Positions 1 through 11,097 of a stretch of 64,000 nt of DNA are shown here, piece by piece. The notes under the pieces were generated by a model. That model was not told the DNA's origin. It searched no databases and saw only the letters and a list, made by a program, of their open reading frames with translations. The position numbers and the translations under genes were made by a program. The stretch lies in assembly GCF_019649055.1 (NCBI RefSeq), contig NW_026570246.1, positions 1,240,001 to 1,304,000 of the forward strand. Direction: 5' to 3'. Each line of letters begins with the position of its first letter. The stretch's first letter is position 1. The stretch is from Paramacrobiotus metropolitanus (taxonomy: Eukaryota; Tardigrada; Eutardigrada; Parachela; Macrobiotidae).

Positions 1-1
1 T

Positions 2-3000
2 CTCTCTGGTGCCAATGCAGGCACTTCGTCATTTCCAACTGGCTTCAGTCCGGCGGTGGTCGGACAAGGTGTAGCGAATTTCGGTCAAAGCGTAACGAAC
101 CCGCAGACGTTTGGTCTGGGTGGCACGCAAAATGTCGGAAACGGAAATACCGCATTACTCACTCAGAATGCGTTAGCAGCACCAGTGGGCAACCCGATAG
201 CCAATACCATTGGTAATGTCGTCAGCTCACAGGTACAGGCGTCGGGTGCGGGTACAATTCCCGGGAATGTGATGTCGGTTGTACTGGGGGCACTGCAGGC
301 CCCCAAGAGTGTCAGTACAGCGGATATGGCCTCTAGTTTAATCGACGGATTCCTGGCGATGCAGGTGACCACTACTCCAAGTTCAGCGTCCACCGTTAAT
401 CCAGCGACTAATACGCTGCTCGCGGGCAACATCACGAGTGTAAATCAGATCCCAGCAGGAATGCTGCCGATGATCCAGAATGCTGCGGCCGGTATGCAGC
501 AGTGCGTGCTGGATGGCCGACAAGGATTGTGTATGCCGCAGTTCATGCAAGGCGTTTGCAACAGTATGAAATTGAAGATTGGTATTAGCCCGACCTGCGA
601 CTCTGGAAAAATTTGTTGTGCAAGTAAGACATTTAGTTTTCTTCAGGCAGCACAAATTATCATTAAGTTTTTGCGAATGTGATGTATCATTTGTACTCGT
701 ATGTAAAGTTGGAAAAAAATAAAAGAAAGTTCAAAACTTATTAATTTTATAAAGTTAAAGCTAGATACGTAAAGGAAGATTTACATACGTAAAGGTAGGT
801 TTTAATTTGAGCATTTACGAATCGTTTATCGTAATAAGTTTCTTATAAAAAATTAGTTCTAATTCATGCAAGTAATTTCATGCATTGCACAGAGAGTCCA
901 GAAGCAAGACTGCCGGATGACTTAGCCAATACGATAAATAATGTTATGGGAAAGAAGGAGGCTAAAGCTACGACGGGCGCAAAAGACGACGACCCAATGG
1001 TAGCAGAAGGTTCAGAGACATACGAGAGCCGAATACCATACCGACCGGAAGGTCGAGCTCGTAAGGTGCCAAGATATTATTAATTTTTGTTTTCTCGAAT
1101 AATTATTCATCGGAATTGAACGCCCGAATGAAAAATTAGTAACCTGACCATTCGTACATTACAGTCCTGCACCAGTAACGGATTTGAAGGCATCTGTGTG
1201 GCGTCTTCGCTGACCGCTCTCTGTCCCGGCCTGGGAATGCAGATTGTCCAGTCGGGTTGCGAAGCATCAGAATCCTGCTGCTTTTCATCTGACCCATCGG
1301 CCAGCAACGTCGATCCATCCATGCTGAAAGACGAACCGCTGAGTATTTCCTTTGACAAAGCTGCCGCACCGCAGCTCACCGATTCCTCCAGCTCTAACAT
1401 CAACGTCGCACCTTTAAATATGCAGGCTGCTGCGTCCAATAATGCCCCCGTAAATTTTCAAGCCGCTGCGTCCAACATCAATTCAGTGCCACTGTCCAAC
1501 ATGCCGCAGGTGAACCGAGCGGCTGCCCTGCCGGCGGCGGCAGCGGCCACTTCCGGTGGACTGGGTTTGCCTCAGTTAAGCGCAACGGATGTCGGTGGCC
1601 TCATGAAAGCTGTCATCCCCATTTTTTTCAACAAGAATAACAACCAAAACGCCAACAACCAACAACTTTTGCAGTCGCTTCAGCAGAGTGGAGGACTGGG
1701 TGCAGCTGTCAATCAGCAGAACCAACTGGGCGTATGCGGCGGGCGTGGCGAAGCCGCATCCTGTATACAGGCTTCGTTAGCCCAAAACTGCTTTAAAATG
1801 GGCTACAGAATCCGTCAGGGCGGTTGTTCCGGACAACAAGTGTGCTGCTATACTTCCACCGATGGTCTGCAGCGCGATGCGTCGTACTCGCTGGAAGAGG
1901 CCAATAAGTGTTTCATACAGGACCATCCCGGCATTTGTGTTCCGTATTCAACGGCACGGAATTGTTCTCTGTATGGACTGGAAGTCTCCATGTATGGGTG
2001 CTCGTCACCGGAGTTGAGTTGTTGTTACACGAGAAATTCCGTCAATGGCGAATGTGGTATTAAAGGAAAGGGCTCAGCAACGCCGGCTTACAATGGATTT
2101 AATCAGAATGTGGGTAATGGATATCCGACGGCCATGGGAGGACCCCCGATGCCAGAGTTTCCTACTTCCGATCCTGACTTTGCTGATGTTGGCGAATATT
2201 GCTGGCAAGTACGTACAAACAGCTTGGCAATTCAGTGCGCTCGCCTACGATACCGCGTTTGATGTCGCTGTTCGTGTACCGATTTTTCAAACCATAAATT
2301 TTGGCCGCCGTGATATTTACATTTGATTTTCAACATAGCGTATTTGATTTGCTTTAGGCAGCCTTGCTTGACCGCTCCAGTGGGAATTACTTTTGTTCTG
2401 CCGTTCTTATCGATACAATATGGCTGTTAACGGCGGCGCATTGCGTAACAAAGTATGGACAAGTTCAGAATATTTGAACCTACTGATAAACGATAGCTAA
2501 AGGTCTTAATGTGCACCATGCATTAGGCGAAGCCCGATGGACATCACTGTGCGACTAGGTGAATGGGATTTCAATATATCAACGGAAGTCCCCGGTCCAC
2601 GCGACTATTCTGTCTTCAATTTGTACATTCACTCCAATTATGATGCCAAAACTCTGGAAAACGATATTGCGGTGCTGAAGTTAAACCGACCGGCAGACAT
2701 CACCCTCAGTAATATCTGTTTGGCATGTCGACCAGGGCAGATTGATTACTTTGGGATGAATTGTCAGGTACAAGAATAAGGTTCTGGTTTGACATCAATT
2801 AGGTTTGGTTCGGTTGCTGTAATTTTTAGCTACACTTTGTCGACGCATATATAAAAATAATTCATTGATTTTTGCCATTAATTTATTAAACTTGGATTTC
2901 GGTTTTAGGCTGGCGGATGGGGTAAACTGGGACAAAGTGAGTTCTTCGAAACTGGGAAAACACACGTTCTGTGGATTTATATCTGATGAGTATAATTGCA

Positions 3001-3320
3001 GATTTTCCGTTTTCATCACGCCTGAAACGGATTCCAACGCGCATTTGGTCGGATCAGAATGCGCCTACCGCCTCAAGAATTCTCCCTTAGGACCCGGCTT
3101 CAAATTTCACACCACCTCCTTCATGTGCGGCAGCGCCACCGGACGCCAGACAATCTGCAACGGCGACGGCGGTGGTCCATTGGTGTGCAATGTGGGCGGC
3201 AATTTCCAACTGGCTGGCATTGTCGTTTCCGGCATCCAGTGCGGTCAGGGCGGAACACCGGCATTATTCGTTAACTTGGGACAGTATCAAGCTTGGATAG
3301 ACGAAGTTATGAAAAACTGA
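2..3320 (+). CDS. Masquerade-like clip-domain serine protease homologue (5' partial, catalytically dead)
   Basis: Seven exons join in frame: <2-623, 893-1065, 1165-2208, 2358-2452, 2527-2767, 2909-2940 and 3002-3320, giving 841 residues in the window; the true start lies upstream. Four clip-like modules, each ending in a CC pair (SGKICCA, ASESCCF, GQQVCCY, PELSCCY), are separated by Ala/Asn/Gln-rich linkers. A C-terminal trypsin-like (S1) domain follows. It keeps the catalytic His in LLTAAHC and the Asp in NDIAVLKL, but the GDSGGPL motif reads GDGGGPL, so the nucleophilic Ser is Gly. Known relatives (masquerade, PPAF-II-type homologues) are secreted non-catalytic cofactors in prophenoloxidase activation, immunity or adhesion; the exact role here is inferred. 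The donor of exon 6 (GTTCTT) is weak, and a consensus GTGAGT four bases upstream would break the frame. An AATAAA follows the stop closely. Confidence 0.9.
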
Positions 3321-3331
3321 AACAAAAAAAC

Positions 3332-3337
3332 AATAAA
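3332..3337 (+). promoter_or_regulatory. Poly(A) signal of the protease homologue
   Basis: AATAAA lies 12 bp after the stop codon of the protease homologue, consistent with a very short 3' UTR. Confidence 0.6.
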
Positions 3338-4468
3338 ATTTTTGCCAGCGTTTAAATTTTGCCTGGTTAATTCTGTTGTTGGTATACAAATTGTTCCTTT
3401 ATTTCATTTCTGCTTGATTCTCCCTCGTTATTTTTATTTGTAGTTAAGTTTTCACGGTGAACACTAAGTTGCTGTGTTGTGTGGCTGCTAAAGCGTATGG
3501 ATACGAAAACCAATAAAAGTATTTTAGCGCTAAATTTGCTCACAAGTCAGGTTAGAACGACTGCAGTTAGAGTACAATCGCTTTCCTGTGCTAACAATTG
3601 TAGCATTGATGGGCATCAAAGAAAAGATAAAAATCATATACGTATCACAGAGAGTTTTTTACCTTTAGGGCTTGCAAGCGGTAAGTAATTACCGCACCGT
3701 CTTAACTGCAAACATACGTGTATGTACATAGTTTCCAATATACCGAGCTTTATTAATTATGATCACAACATTCGTGCTCCCAAACCGCATTTTTATAAAA
3801 ACTATTTTACAGGACTTTGCATAGATGCGATGCAATGAAACAAACATTATTGCTGTCTGAACTGCTGATAAGCATATTTAAATGTGTAAAGTCGGAAAAG
3901 CTTTTTCTTTGTAGCGTATGGATTACGGATGTACGTATTATAAAAACTCGTGTTATAACATGATATTATGGTACTCTGAAGTGTGAACCAACAATAACCA
4001 AAAAAACATTTAATCTAAATATCCATGATCAGTTGCTCCATTAAATAATTTTAAAAGTAATCTGAGCGGGCTTCGAGGATGCACTCTTGCATTTTATCAG
4101 GCTTGGGTAGACTCCCAAAAATGTCAAAAAGCAGAAGAGCAAACAGTACGCTAACCTGGGGCATAAAGTGGCGCAAACATTTGCTGCCGGTCAAATGTAT
4201 TATTATTGTAGTTTTTAGATAGCTGTACATGCGTGTCTGCAGGCTACCAAGCCATTTTGTTCAATGCATAAAAACGTTGATTTTTGCTTCGAGCAATTTT
4301 TTCAGACCTGGCTGTTTCTGTGCTAACACGGTAGCGTTATGCGGTACTTTGTCTGTAAATCTTATTAACTAATCGTAGAACAGATGGTTTCTCCCATCTG
4401 GGCATAATAAGAGTGCGCGGTAAGTACTGATTGACCTTTTTTTATATAGATTCCAGAATAATATAATC
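3338..4468. other. Intergenic, no gene seen
   Basis: AT-rich spacer between the protease homologue and the His-rich gene. Only short, composition-driven reading frames are present, with no recognisable domain or repeat. The promoter and 5' UTR of the next gene should lie in its right part. Confidence 0.5.
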
Positions 4469-7059
4469 ATGAATACAACAACCAAATGCCAGCATGCCGC
4501 AGTATTTATCTCATTAGCCGTCCTTCTGGCCATTCTGGCCTGTGTTGCATTTTTGGCTCCTGTCGGTAGTTATCATGGACATCCGAATAATTATGTCGAA
4601 CCAGTAACACAGGTGGTTACCAATCCCACCGGCTTCTATGACTTCTGGGATGCAACCACATCCAAATACGACAGGCGGCACACCACCAGGAGTCACACGA
4701 CGAGACACCGGAAAGATTCTACCAGACATGGATCGCACCATTCCACCGAGCGTCCAGGTGAATTTGAGTTCGGACCGGAAGGAGAACGTGAGCGCGAAAT
4801 GGAGGAATTCCCCGCAGCGGCGGCTGGTGGAGGCGCGGTCGGAGCGGCTGCTGTCGGAGGAGCAGCTTTTGCGGCTGGTAGGATTCATTTCAGATTTTTC
4901 CTTCAGTACTCTTTAAGTGCAGCTAACAAGCAAGAAGTGGCTGCAACTTCTTAGCTAGAATCTGTTTGTCGTACCATTTGACGTTTGATCAGAAAGCGGT
5001 TTATCTGAAATCATAATTTTCGTAACCGATATTTGTATACTCTTCTACGTACATACTATCAAAAATTTGTCTGCACTTAAAATGAATTACGTTTGTTCCA
5101 GATTAATTTTGTGAGACCATGAAACTTTGTTGTACAGGTTATGGCGATCATGACTACGACGATTTAGAGGACCGTCGTGTTGGACATGGACGCGATCGGG
5201 ATGAAGATGGCGAACATGGTCGTGATCACGATCGCGAAGGGTAATTAACCACTCGTACCGTGCTTCTGTGAATTACAATGAGTAGAATCACTAATGGTAA
5301 AGTACTCTGTATACGTTTATAGTACTACAGACGTACTAACCTAAGCCGGATTTAATACGAAAGCTATATATACTGTAGTGAAAAAATGATTTTTCTCAAA
5401 CTCGTGTATGTGCACGAGTTTTGTACCATGTACCGGGTCACTTCCTTAACTCCATTTGGATATAGACACACCCACACCACATCCCGCAGCCGCAGCCGGC
5501 ACACAACAAGGCATCCGGGAGATCAGCAAGCCACCCGAACTACAAATCACGGCCGCCGTTCACGCTCGACAACGGAAAGTAGTCGGCATCGTGATCACGA
5601 AGGTCATGAAAGGGATTCTGGTCCGTAATACAATCAGTTTACGAAATATTTAATTAATAAATTAGACTGTATTCTTGTGAACCACAGATGACCACGACCA
5701 TGAACACGCACATGCCGAAGCTCCCACGGCCGCATTGCATGCATCCTTACCGCCCGCTGGACCAGCCGGTGGTCCACGCAGAAAGCGCGCGTCGGATAAT
5801 GACTCAGAGGAGCACAAGAGCCACAAGCACAAAGATGATGACCACGATGAACACAAAGACCATAAACACAAAGATGATGATAAGGATGAGCACAAGAAAC
5901 ATAAACATAAAGACGATGACAAGGATGACCAAAAGGACCGTGACCATGGTCATGTGTCCATCGAGAAAGACGACGAACATCCTAAGGGACCCCAGATGAT
6001 GATGCATGGGCGCGTTAAGAATTTGACTCCAGGTACAGCATTTGTGATAATTCAAATAAATCACTATGCTTCTTTCCCTCCGCCTAGAAAAAATCTTCAA
6101 AAGCTTACTAACTGGATACTGATGTCATGCGGTTTTATCCAGGTGAGGTTTACGCCCTTTCCATGCATCAGTTCGCTGACATGCAAAATGGATGCGAGCA
6201 TCTCGGACCGGCATTCAACGAAGGCTCTTATGCTCTGCCGTCCCGGCGTAAGCGATCAGTGTTCGCCAGCTCAAAGGAACAAAGTAAGAAGGCGCTCCGC
6301 GTACTTGTTTTTAAGTTTTCGCTTTTAAAAAAATGCCAGGGTTATTGGTTTACTTGTCGCAGAACTGGAGCGAAACAAGCGAGCAGAAGAGGAGGTTGAT
6401 GTCGAAGGCAAAGCCCCAGAAAACGAAGAGGTACCTGTGGAGGAAAAACCGCACGGCAAACAACATAAACCAAATGGCGCGCTTATGGGATTTTTGAAAG
6501 CCAATGGTAACAAGTTGCTACATGAGCTGTTCGGAGGATACAAGCTGTCACCTTTTACTGGCTTAGCACACTGGATACTCAACTGGTTTTACCAAGTACA
6601 TAATTCTTTGCAGAGGAGGGAGAAGGAGAATTCCAATTCCCCATCCCCAAACGGCACCAAGAAGCCTGTGCGACATGCGGTCATGCGATGGGACGGGGCG
6701 TCAGTCTTCAAAAAGTCAAAGGAATGCCGAAACTGAAGCAGAAAGTACATGAAGAGATTGCCAAACTGCAGGACTATTTGGCGAAATTCCAGAACAACCG
6801 GAGAAAGCGCGCACTGAAGCCTTCATCGTCCCTCTCGTCCACTTCTGACCGGTTGACTCTAGGCGACTACTATCACCACAGGATGAATCCGGTGACACCT
6901 GAGGAAATGGCCGCAGATTCACAACTGTACAGGGAGATTGGTCTTAATGAGCTCAACCAGTTGGCTTACAATAACACGCTGAATGGAACGGCTATGGCTG
7001 GCTACATGGAGCCTCCTGTTGCTTGTGGTGTTTTTGCAAGAATGAACAATGCTTGGTAA
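4469..7059 (+). CDS. Unrecognised secreted/type II membrane protein, His/Lys/Asp-rich with three RRKR sites
   Basis: Seven exons join with matching phases: 4469-4877, 5138-5240, 5466-5620, 5688-6032, 6143-6283, 6363-6506 and 6614-7059, giving 580 residues. I do not recognise the family. The N-terminus has a hydrophobic stretch (about residues 11-33) that would act as a signal peptide or signal anchor. Then come an Arg/His/Thr-rich region, a Gly/Ala segment, an Asp/His/Arg-rich exon, and in exon 4 a charged low-complexity run built on HKHKDDD units (about residues 258-300). Furin-type RRKR sites sit near residues 253, 372 and 495. The C-terminal part is less biased and has a CATCGH motif, a short helical stretch (KQKVHEEIAKLQDYL) and a few Cys. 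The charged runs suggest disorder and metal binding, and the RRKR sites suggest processing in the secretory pathway; both are inference. It lies 1.3 kb upstream of an extracellular SOD on the same strand. Confidence 0.75.
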
Positions 7060-7483
7060 ATTGGTGCTGCGAATGATTTGTGAAACCATATTAATAATTT
7101 AGTGATGGTATTAATTGAGATCAAAAATGGGTTTAAAAAAATGTTAACCAAAGTGACCAACGGCACCATAAATTTACGTGAATCTGACGAGGCTCGGAAT
7201 TCGAAGGCTGCCGGAAGCCATTTCAACGGACTAGTGGGCATGTGGGAGTGGGATCATGCCCTTTTACTTCGCAGGGAACTGCAATACTTAAGTACAGTAA
7301 TAAATTAATTATAATGATGTTATAATATGTGTGCAGACAGTCCAGTACAGTACTCATGATTAGTACAATGGTATTAATTTTATGCATACGTCTCAGCATG
7401 CAGCGATGTAAAGCCAACGGTACTTTGCATTACCAACAGCACAAGGAAGCTACGTACTGATATTTTTGTAAAAACAAAACTTG

Positions 7484-7751
7484 ATACTAGCTGTACTAAT
7501 GAGTAGATTTAGCGTGCCCGTATAACGTATTTGAAACCATTTATTTTGCTATAATATTAGTTTATACTTTGAACTACAGTTGATGTGAATACTTACCGTA
7601 CTTACGCTCTACGAGTAGAACTTACAAAATTTGATAGCTGTGATGATTAGATTTAGTATGCACGTGTTTGAAACTATTTATTTTGGTGTAATATTAGTTT
7701 GTACTTTATTTTATAATTGATGTGAATGCTTACGCTCTGTGAGTAGGACTT
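7484..7751. repeat. Diverged tandem duplication, two ~120-140 bp copies
   Basis: Bases 7484-7623 and 7631-7751 are two diverged direct copies. Both begin near TAGCTGT, share blocks such as TTTGAAAC, TAATATTAGTTT, TTGATGTGAATRCTTA and ACGCTCT, and end in GAGTAGRACTT. The repeat lies between the His-rich gene and SOD and codes for nothing obvious. Confidence 0.75.
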
Positions 7752-8407
7752 TTCAATTTACACCTTTATTTCCAATTTCTTAACAATAGTAATGATTTGC
7801 GGGTGCCAGCTGCCGCTCCTAGAAGGCTGCAATTTCGAAGGAAGCTCATGGTTGTACCACCACCATGTGTCGGTATTCGCAAAAATCTGTCTTCCATCCC
7901 ATTGGAAATTCGAAAGTATTTGGTATCTAATAGGACTTTTAACTTCCTGCTGTCAACTTGGCCAATGGCTAGTTTTCGCTTACAGTACAGTAGTTGAATT
8001 TTTTAGTTAACTACCAAATATTCACGTCATTTCATTTGCCCAGATGTCCGATTGTCCTGACACGGCAAATTCCCAAAGGCGGAAGGGTTTATTGTATATT
8101 TGCGAATTGCGATCGCGAGTGATCGATCCTTATCACTCTCCACCCGGCGGATTTCCCCATAGCTGGCTGGCGTCTGGCTGCGTACTATGGCATAACATCA
8201 TGAACGTACCTAGTTTGCTAAGCACATAAAGTGAACATTGGCCGTTGCCCTTGCTGCCTTTGCATTGCTTCTTGCTTGCCCAGCTCAGCCAGCTGCACGT
8301 CAATTTATTTAATGCGGCGCAAACCGAGCCATTCCGACAGTGACAACATCGCATCGCGTTATTCCAGGCTCGTAGATTTCACGCAGTCCCCTCGGAAACT
8401 CAGCATT

Positions 8408-9755
8408 ATGGCACGAATTATCATAGCTGGCAGTTGCCTGTTGGCCGTCGTTCTCTTGTTTGCACGCTATTCCTCTTCGCAGCAAACGACGAAGCTGCGA
8501 ACTGTAGCAGTCTTGAAGGACCAAGGTGGCGGATCAGGTGTGTGGGGAACTATCCATTTGGAACAAGATATATCGCAGCCTAATGGACAGCCAAGCAGCC
8601 CGGTGCACATCTACGGGGATATCAACGGTACAGTGGTTTTGTGTGCGCAGAATGAACAGCATATTGAGCCATATTCTATTAACTGGAAGGTTGCTAACGA
8701 GTTTCATCTTTTACAGGTTTGAAGTCAACAGGTACGTATTGCTATCTTCAACATTTTCCGAACTAAAATGCAGTTTAATTTACTTCGCCCAGTGCTACTA
8801 ATTTTAATAATAAATTAAATTATTTAAATATTTTGATTTGAAATATATTACCCGTAGTAATTTTAAATATTTTGATTTCTTAGATATTGCGGCGCTGACT
8901 GCAAGTGTTTATCTGAGCTCTGAAGTGGTTTTGCATTGTCCATCTAAAAGTAAACTGCTGTTATTGACAAAATCATTGTTTAGGTGTCCACGCTTTCCAC
9001 ATACACAAATTTGGTAAGTTCGCTGCTGCTTGAGTTTGTACGTGTATCCTATTATTCTTGTCGGATGGGTCTGGTCTGATCGCGGGGTTTCTGCTTTTTT
9101 GCAGGGGATATTACGAATGGTTGCCAGTCCGCGGGTGATCACTGGAATCCTCGCGCACATGAGCATGGAGCACCGGAGGATGTTGTAAGACACGACGGTG
9201 ATTTGGGAAACATCAACGCTGACCGTAAGTCACTTTTGGCTTTTGAATTAGTACGTTTCATTTGCTGACGCCGGAAAAGTTAATCGGTTATGCTGGGAGA
9301 TGCAAAATTGCATATTCATACGTTTCGAGAACTTCATTTTTGTGTGTGCTATCTATGTCTTAATGTTGCTGGAGTATTAGGCTTTGTAGTCGCTGAACGT
9401 AACGCAGTAGAGAAAGGTACATACATGGCTGGATTCATATTATTTAACACACGAGTAGCTCTATAACCGTATAACGTGCTTCGAATTTTGATGTTTGTTC
9501 CTGATTGTGAGGTTTGGTGTAAATTATTGGTATTAGATAATTAGTGTATAATATTTTGTAGGTAGCGGAAAAGCCCAAATTGACCTGCGTGATAACATTC
9601 TGACGTTGGTGGGGCCACAGTCTATAATCGGAAGGTCCGTTGTTGTTCACGAGAAAGCGGATGATCTGGGACGCGGAGGCACTGCAGATAGCAAAAAGAC
9701 GGGATCGGCTGGTGGACGTTTGGCTTGCGGCGTAATTGGTTGGCTCAAGGAATAG
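8408..9755 (+). CDS. SOD3-like: Extracellular Cu/Zn superoxide dismutase
   Basis: Five exons: 8408-8627, 8717-8731, 8984-9013, 9105-9224 and 9562-9755, all phases agreeing, give 192 residues. An N-terminal hydrophobic signal peptide (about residues 3-20) marks a secreted enzyme that would convert superoxide to H2O2 and O2 outside the cell. Metal ligands are all visible: FHIH (Cu His pair), DHWNP and HEHG (bridging and Zn His), RHDGDLGN (Zn His and Asp), and [13 protein letters not shown] (last Cu His). The active-site Arg lies in [10 protein letters not shown], and the disulfide Cys pair is in GCQSAG and LACG. Exon 2 is a 15-nt micro-exon coding LKST plus two split Gly codons, and exon 3 is only 30 nt and carries the FHIH pair. 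A candidate AATAAA lies at 9912. The SOD identity is certain; the SOD3-like name reflects only the signal peptide. Confidence 0.96.
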
Positions 9756-10502
9756 CACGTTTGATCCCATTTTGTAAATACATTAATTTTTGCGTTTCCA
9801 TTCCTTGGAGTTCAAATTCTTTAGATTGTTTTCCGGTGATGTTGGGATCGAATTCTAAATGTTTTGTACGCGTCTAACACATTTAGTTTACGTGTTTTAG
9901 GCTGGCTCTTGAATAAATAAGTTCATGCATGCCTTCATTGTTAATTTCTGGTTTTGATGAGATCAATGAGCATCATTTTGGTACCTGATTGTGATTAACT
10001 TCATAATCACTTGGAAATGTAACTGATATTGTTCATGCAGCAAAGAACTTGCACCGGGATAGAGACTTACTGGGTTTTCACGTTCTGATAAATGGGATTT
10101 TTCGTTCTGATGAAAATCACGTGATCATGTTTTTTTATGGATGTCCATCTTTAAAAAGTTGTTCTCAGATGCATACTGTGTGGCAAAATACGTGATTTAA
10201 TTTGCTGTCGAACACATGGGCTACATGTGGGCCGTAGATAGAAACTACTGCTGATGTGAAATATCAGTGCAATCTATGATTTACATGGTAGAAATTATAA
10301 TTATCGTATGTAGAATCAGTTTTAAACATGCATCTAAGATCTAAGTTGTAAATATTTATATAAGATAAAACGTTAAGTTGCACATGTCATTTTGATCGTG
10401 TTAACAAAGTAAGTGCTACTCGTAAGACGTAAATGGATACACAACTGTTGTATTTAAAGTTATCTTTGGAAAGCAGCTGGTCATGTACATGTTACAATTT
10501 TC
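9756..10502. other. Intergenic, no gene seen
   Basis: Contains the SOD 3' UTR (AATAAA at 9912-9917) and then AT-rich sequence in which I see no gene or repeat. Confidence 0.5.
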
Positions 10503-10860
10503 TTAACATCGAACAAACGAAAAGGTTGCGCCGCGCAGACGGCCGATTCACAATTTGGCTAATTTCTGGAAGGCCGTCTTGGAGAGATCGAGATGCGCGT
10601 CTTTTTGTAATTCGGACACTTGTCCTTAACCGGTACCGTGACTGGTGTATAAGTGGCCTTCACACAGACATTATTGGTGCAAAAGGGGTCCACGTTGGGG
10701 TTGGCCGTTGGCCTGTTCGTGACTGATGGGTACGAGATTCTGTGCTGTGGCATTGATTTGTGATCTACATGCACCGTAGTCCGCATCGTCGTAATAGGTC
10801 AACTCTGCACCGGTGAATGTCTGACCCCATGGAACAGCCTGAACGTTGATCGTAATGAAG
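10503..10860 (-). pseudogene. RlpA/expansin-like double-psi beta-barrel pseudogene
   Basis: Read on the minus strand, three frames in succession spell a single-domain RlpA/barwin/expansin-like protein. The first frame gives FTGAELTYYDDADYGAC and SQINATAQNLVPISHE. The second gives NPNVDPFCTNNVCVKATY and TVPVKDKCPNY. The third gives AHLDLSKTAFQKLA. The frame changes lie near 10697-10715 and 10590-10602 with no splice signals between them, and an in-frame TGA follows at 10548-10550. This order of motifs is that of small secreted DPBB proteins common in fungi and bacteria and reported from a few invertebrates. Two frameshifts plus a stop mark it as dead, unless there are assembly errors. No signal peptide or start was found. 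It may be a relic of horizontally acquired DNA, which is inference. Confidence 0.7.
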
Positions 10861-11047
10861 CGGCATATTTTTAAAGGTTATCATCGGCTACTTTCATACA
10901 TTATGTAGCTTTATTTAAAACTCTGGTGTGCTAAGCTAGACCCCATTTTTTTACCGAGGTTTTAACAGTAAAAAAAGTTATCACCCGCCTCTACCGTAAC
11001 TAAAACAAGTGTCACCAACAAGTCATTATATCCGTCCATGTTCTGAA

Positions 11048-11097
11048 AGAAGATTGTTTAAATGCACCTGCAAGAAGATTGTTTAAATGCACATGCT
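11048..11097. repeat. Two-copy 25-bp tandem repeat
   Basis: AGAAGATTGTTTAAATGCAC occurs twice in direct repeat at a spacing of 25 bp. It lies in an otherwise featureless AT-rich stretch (10861-12071) where I see no gene. Confidence 0.8.

Noticed and set aside
7102-7308. Possible extra 3' exon of the His-rich gene
   Set aside because: Joining from the GTAAAT at 7058 gives an immediate stop or phase clash with every nearby acceptor, so the gene is ended at 7059.
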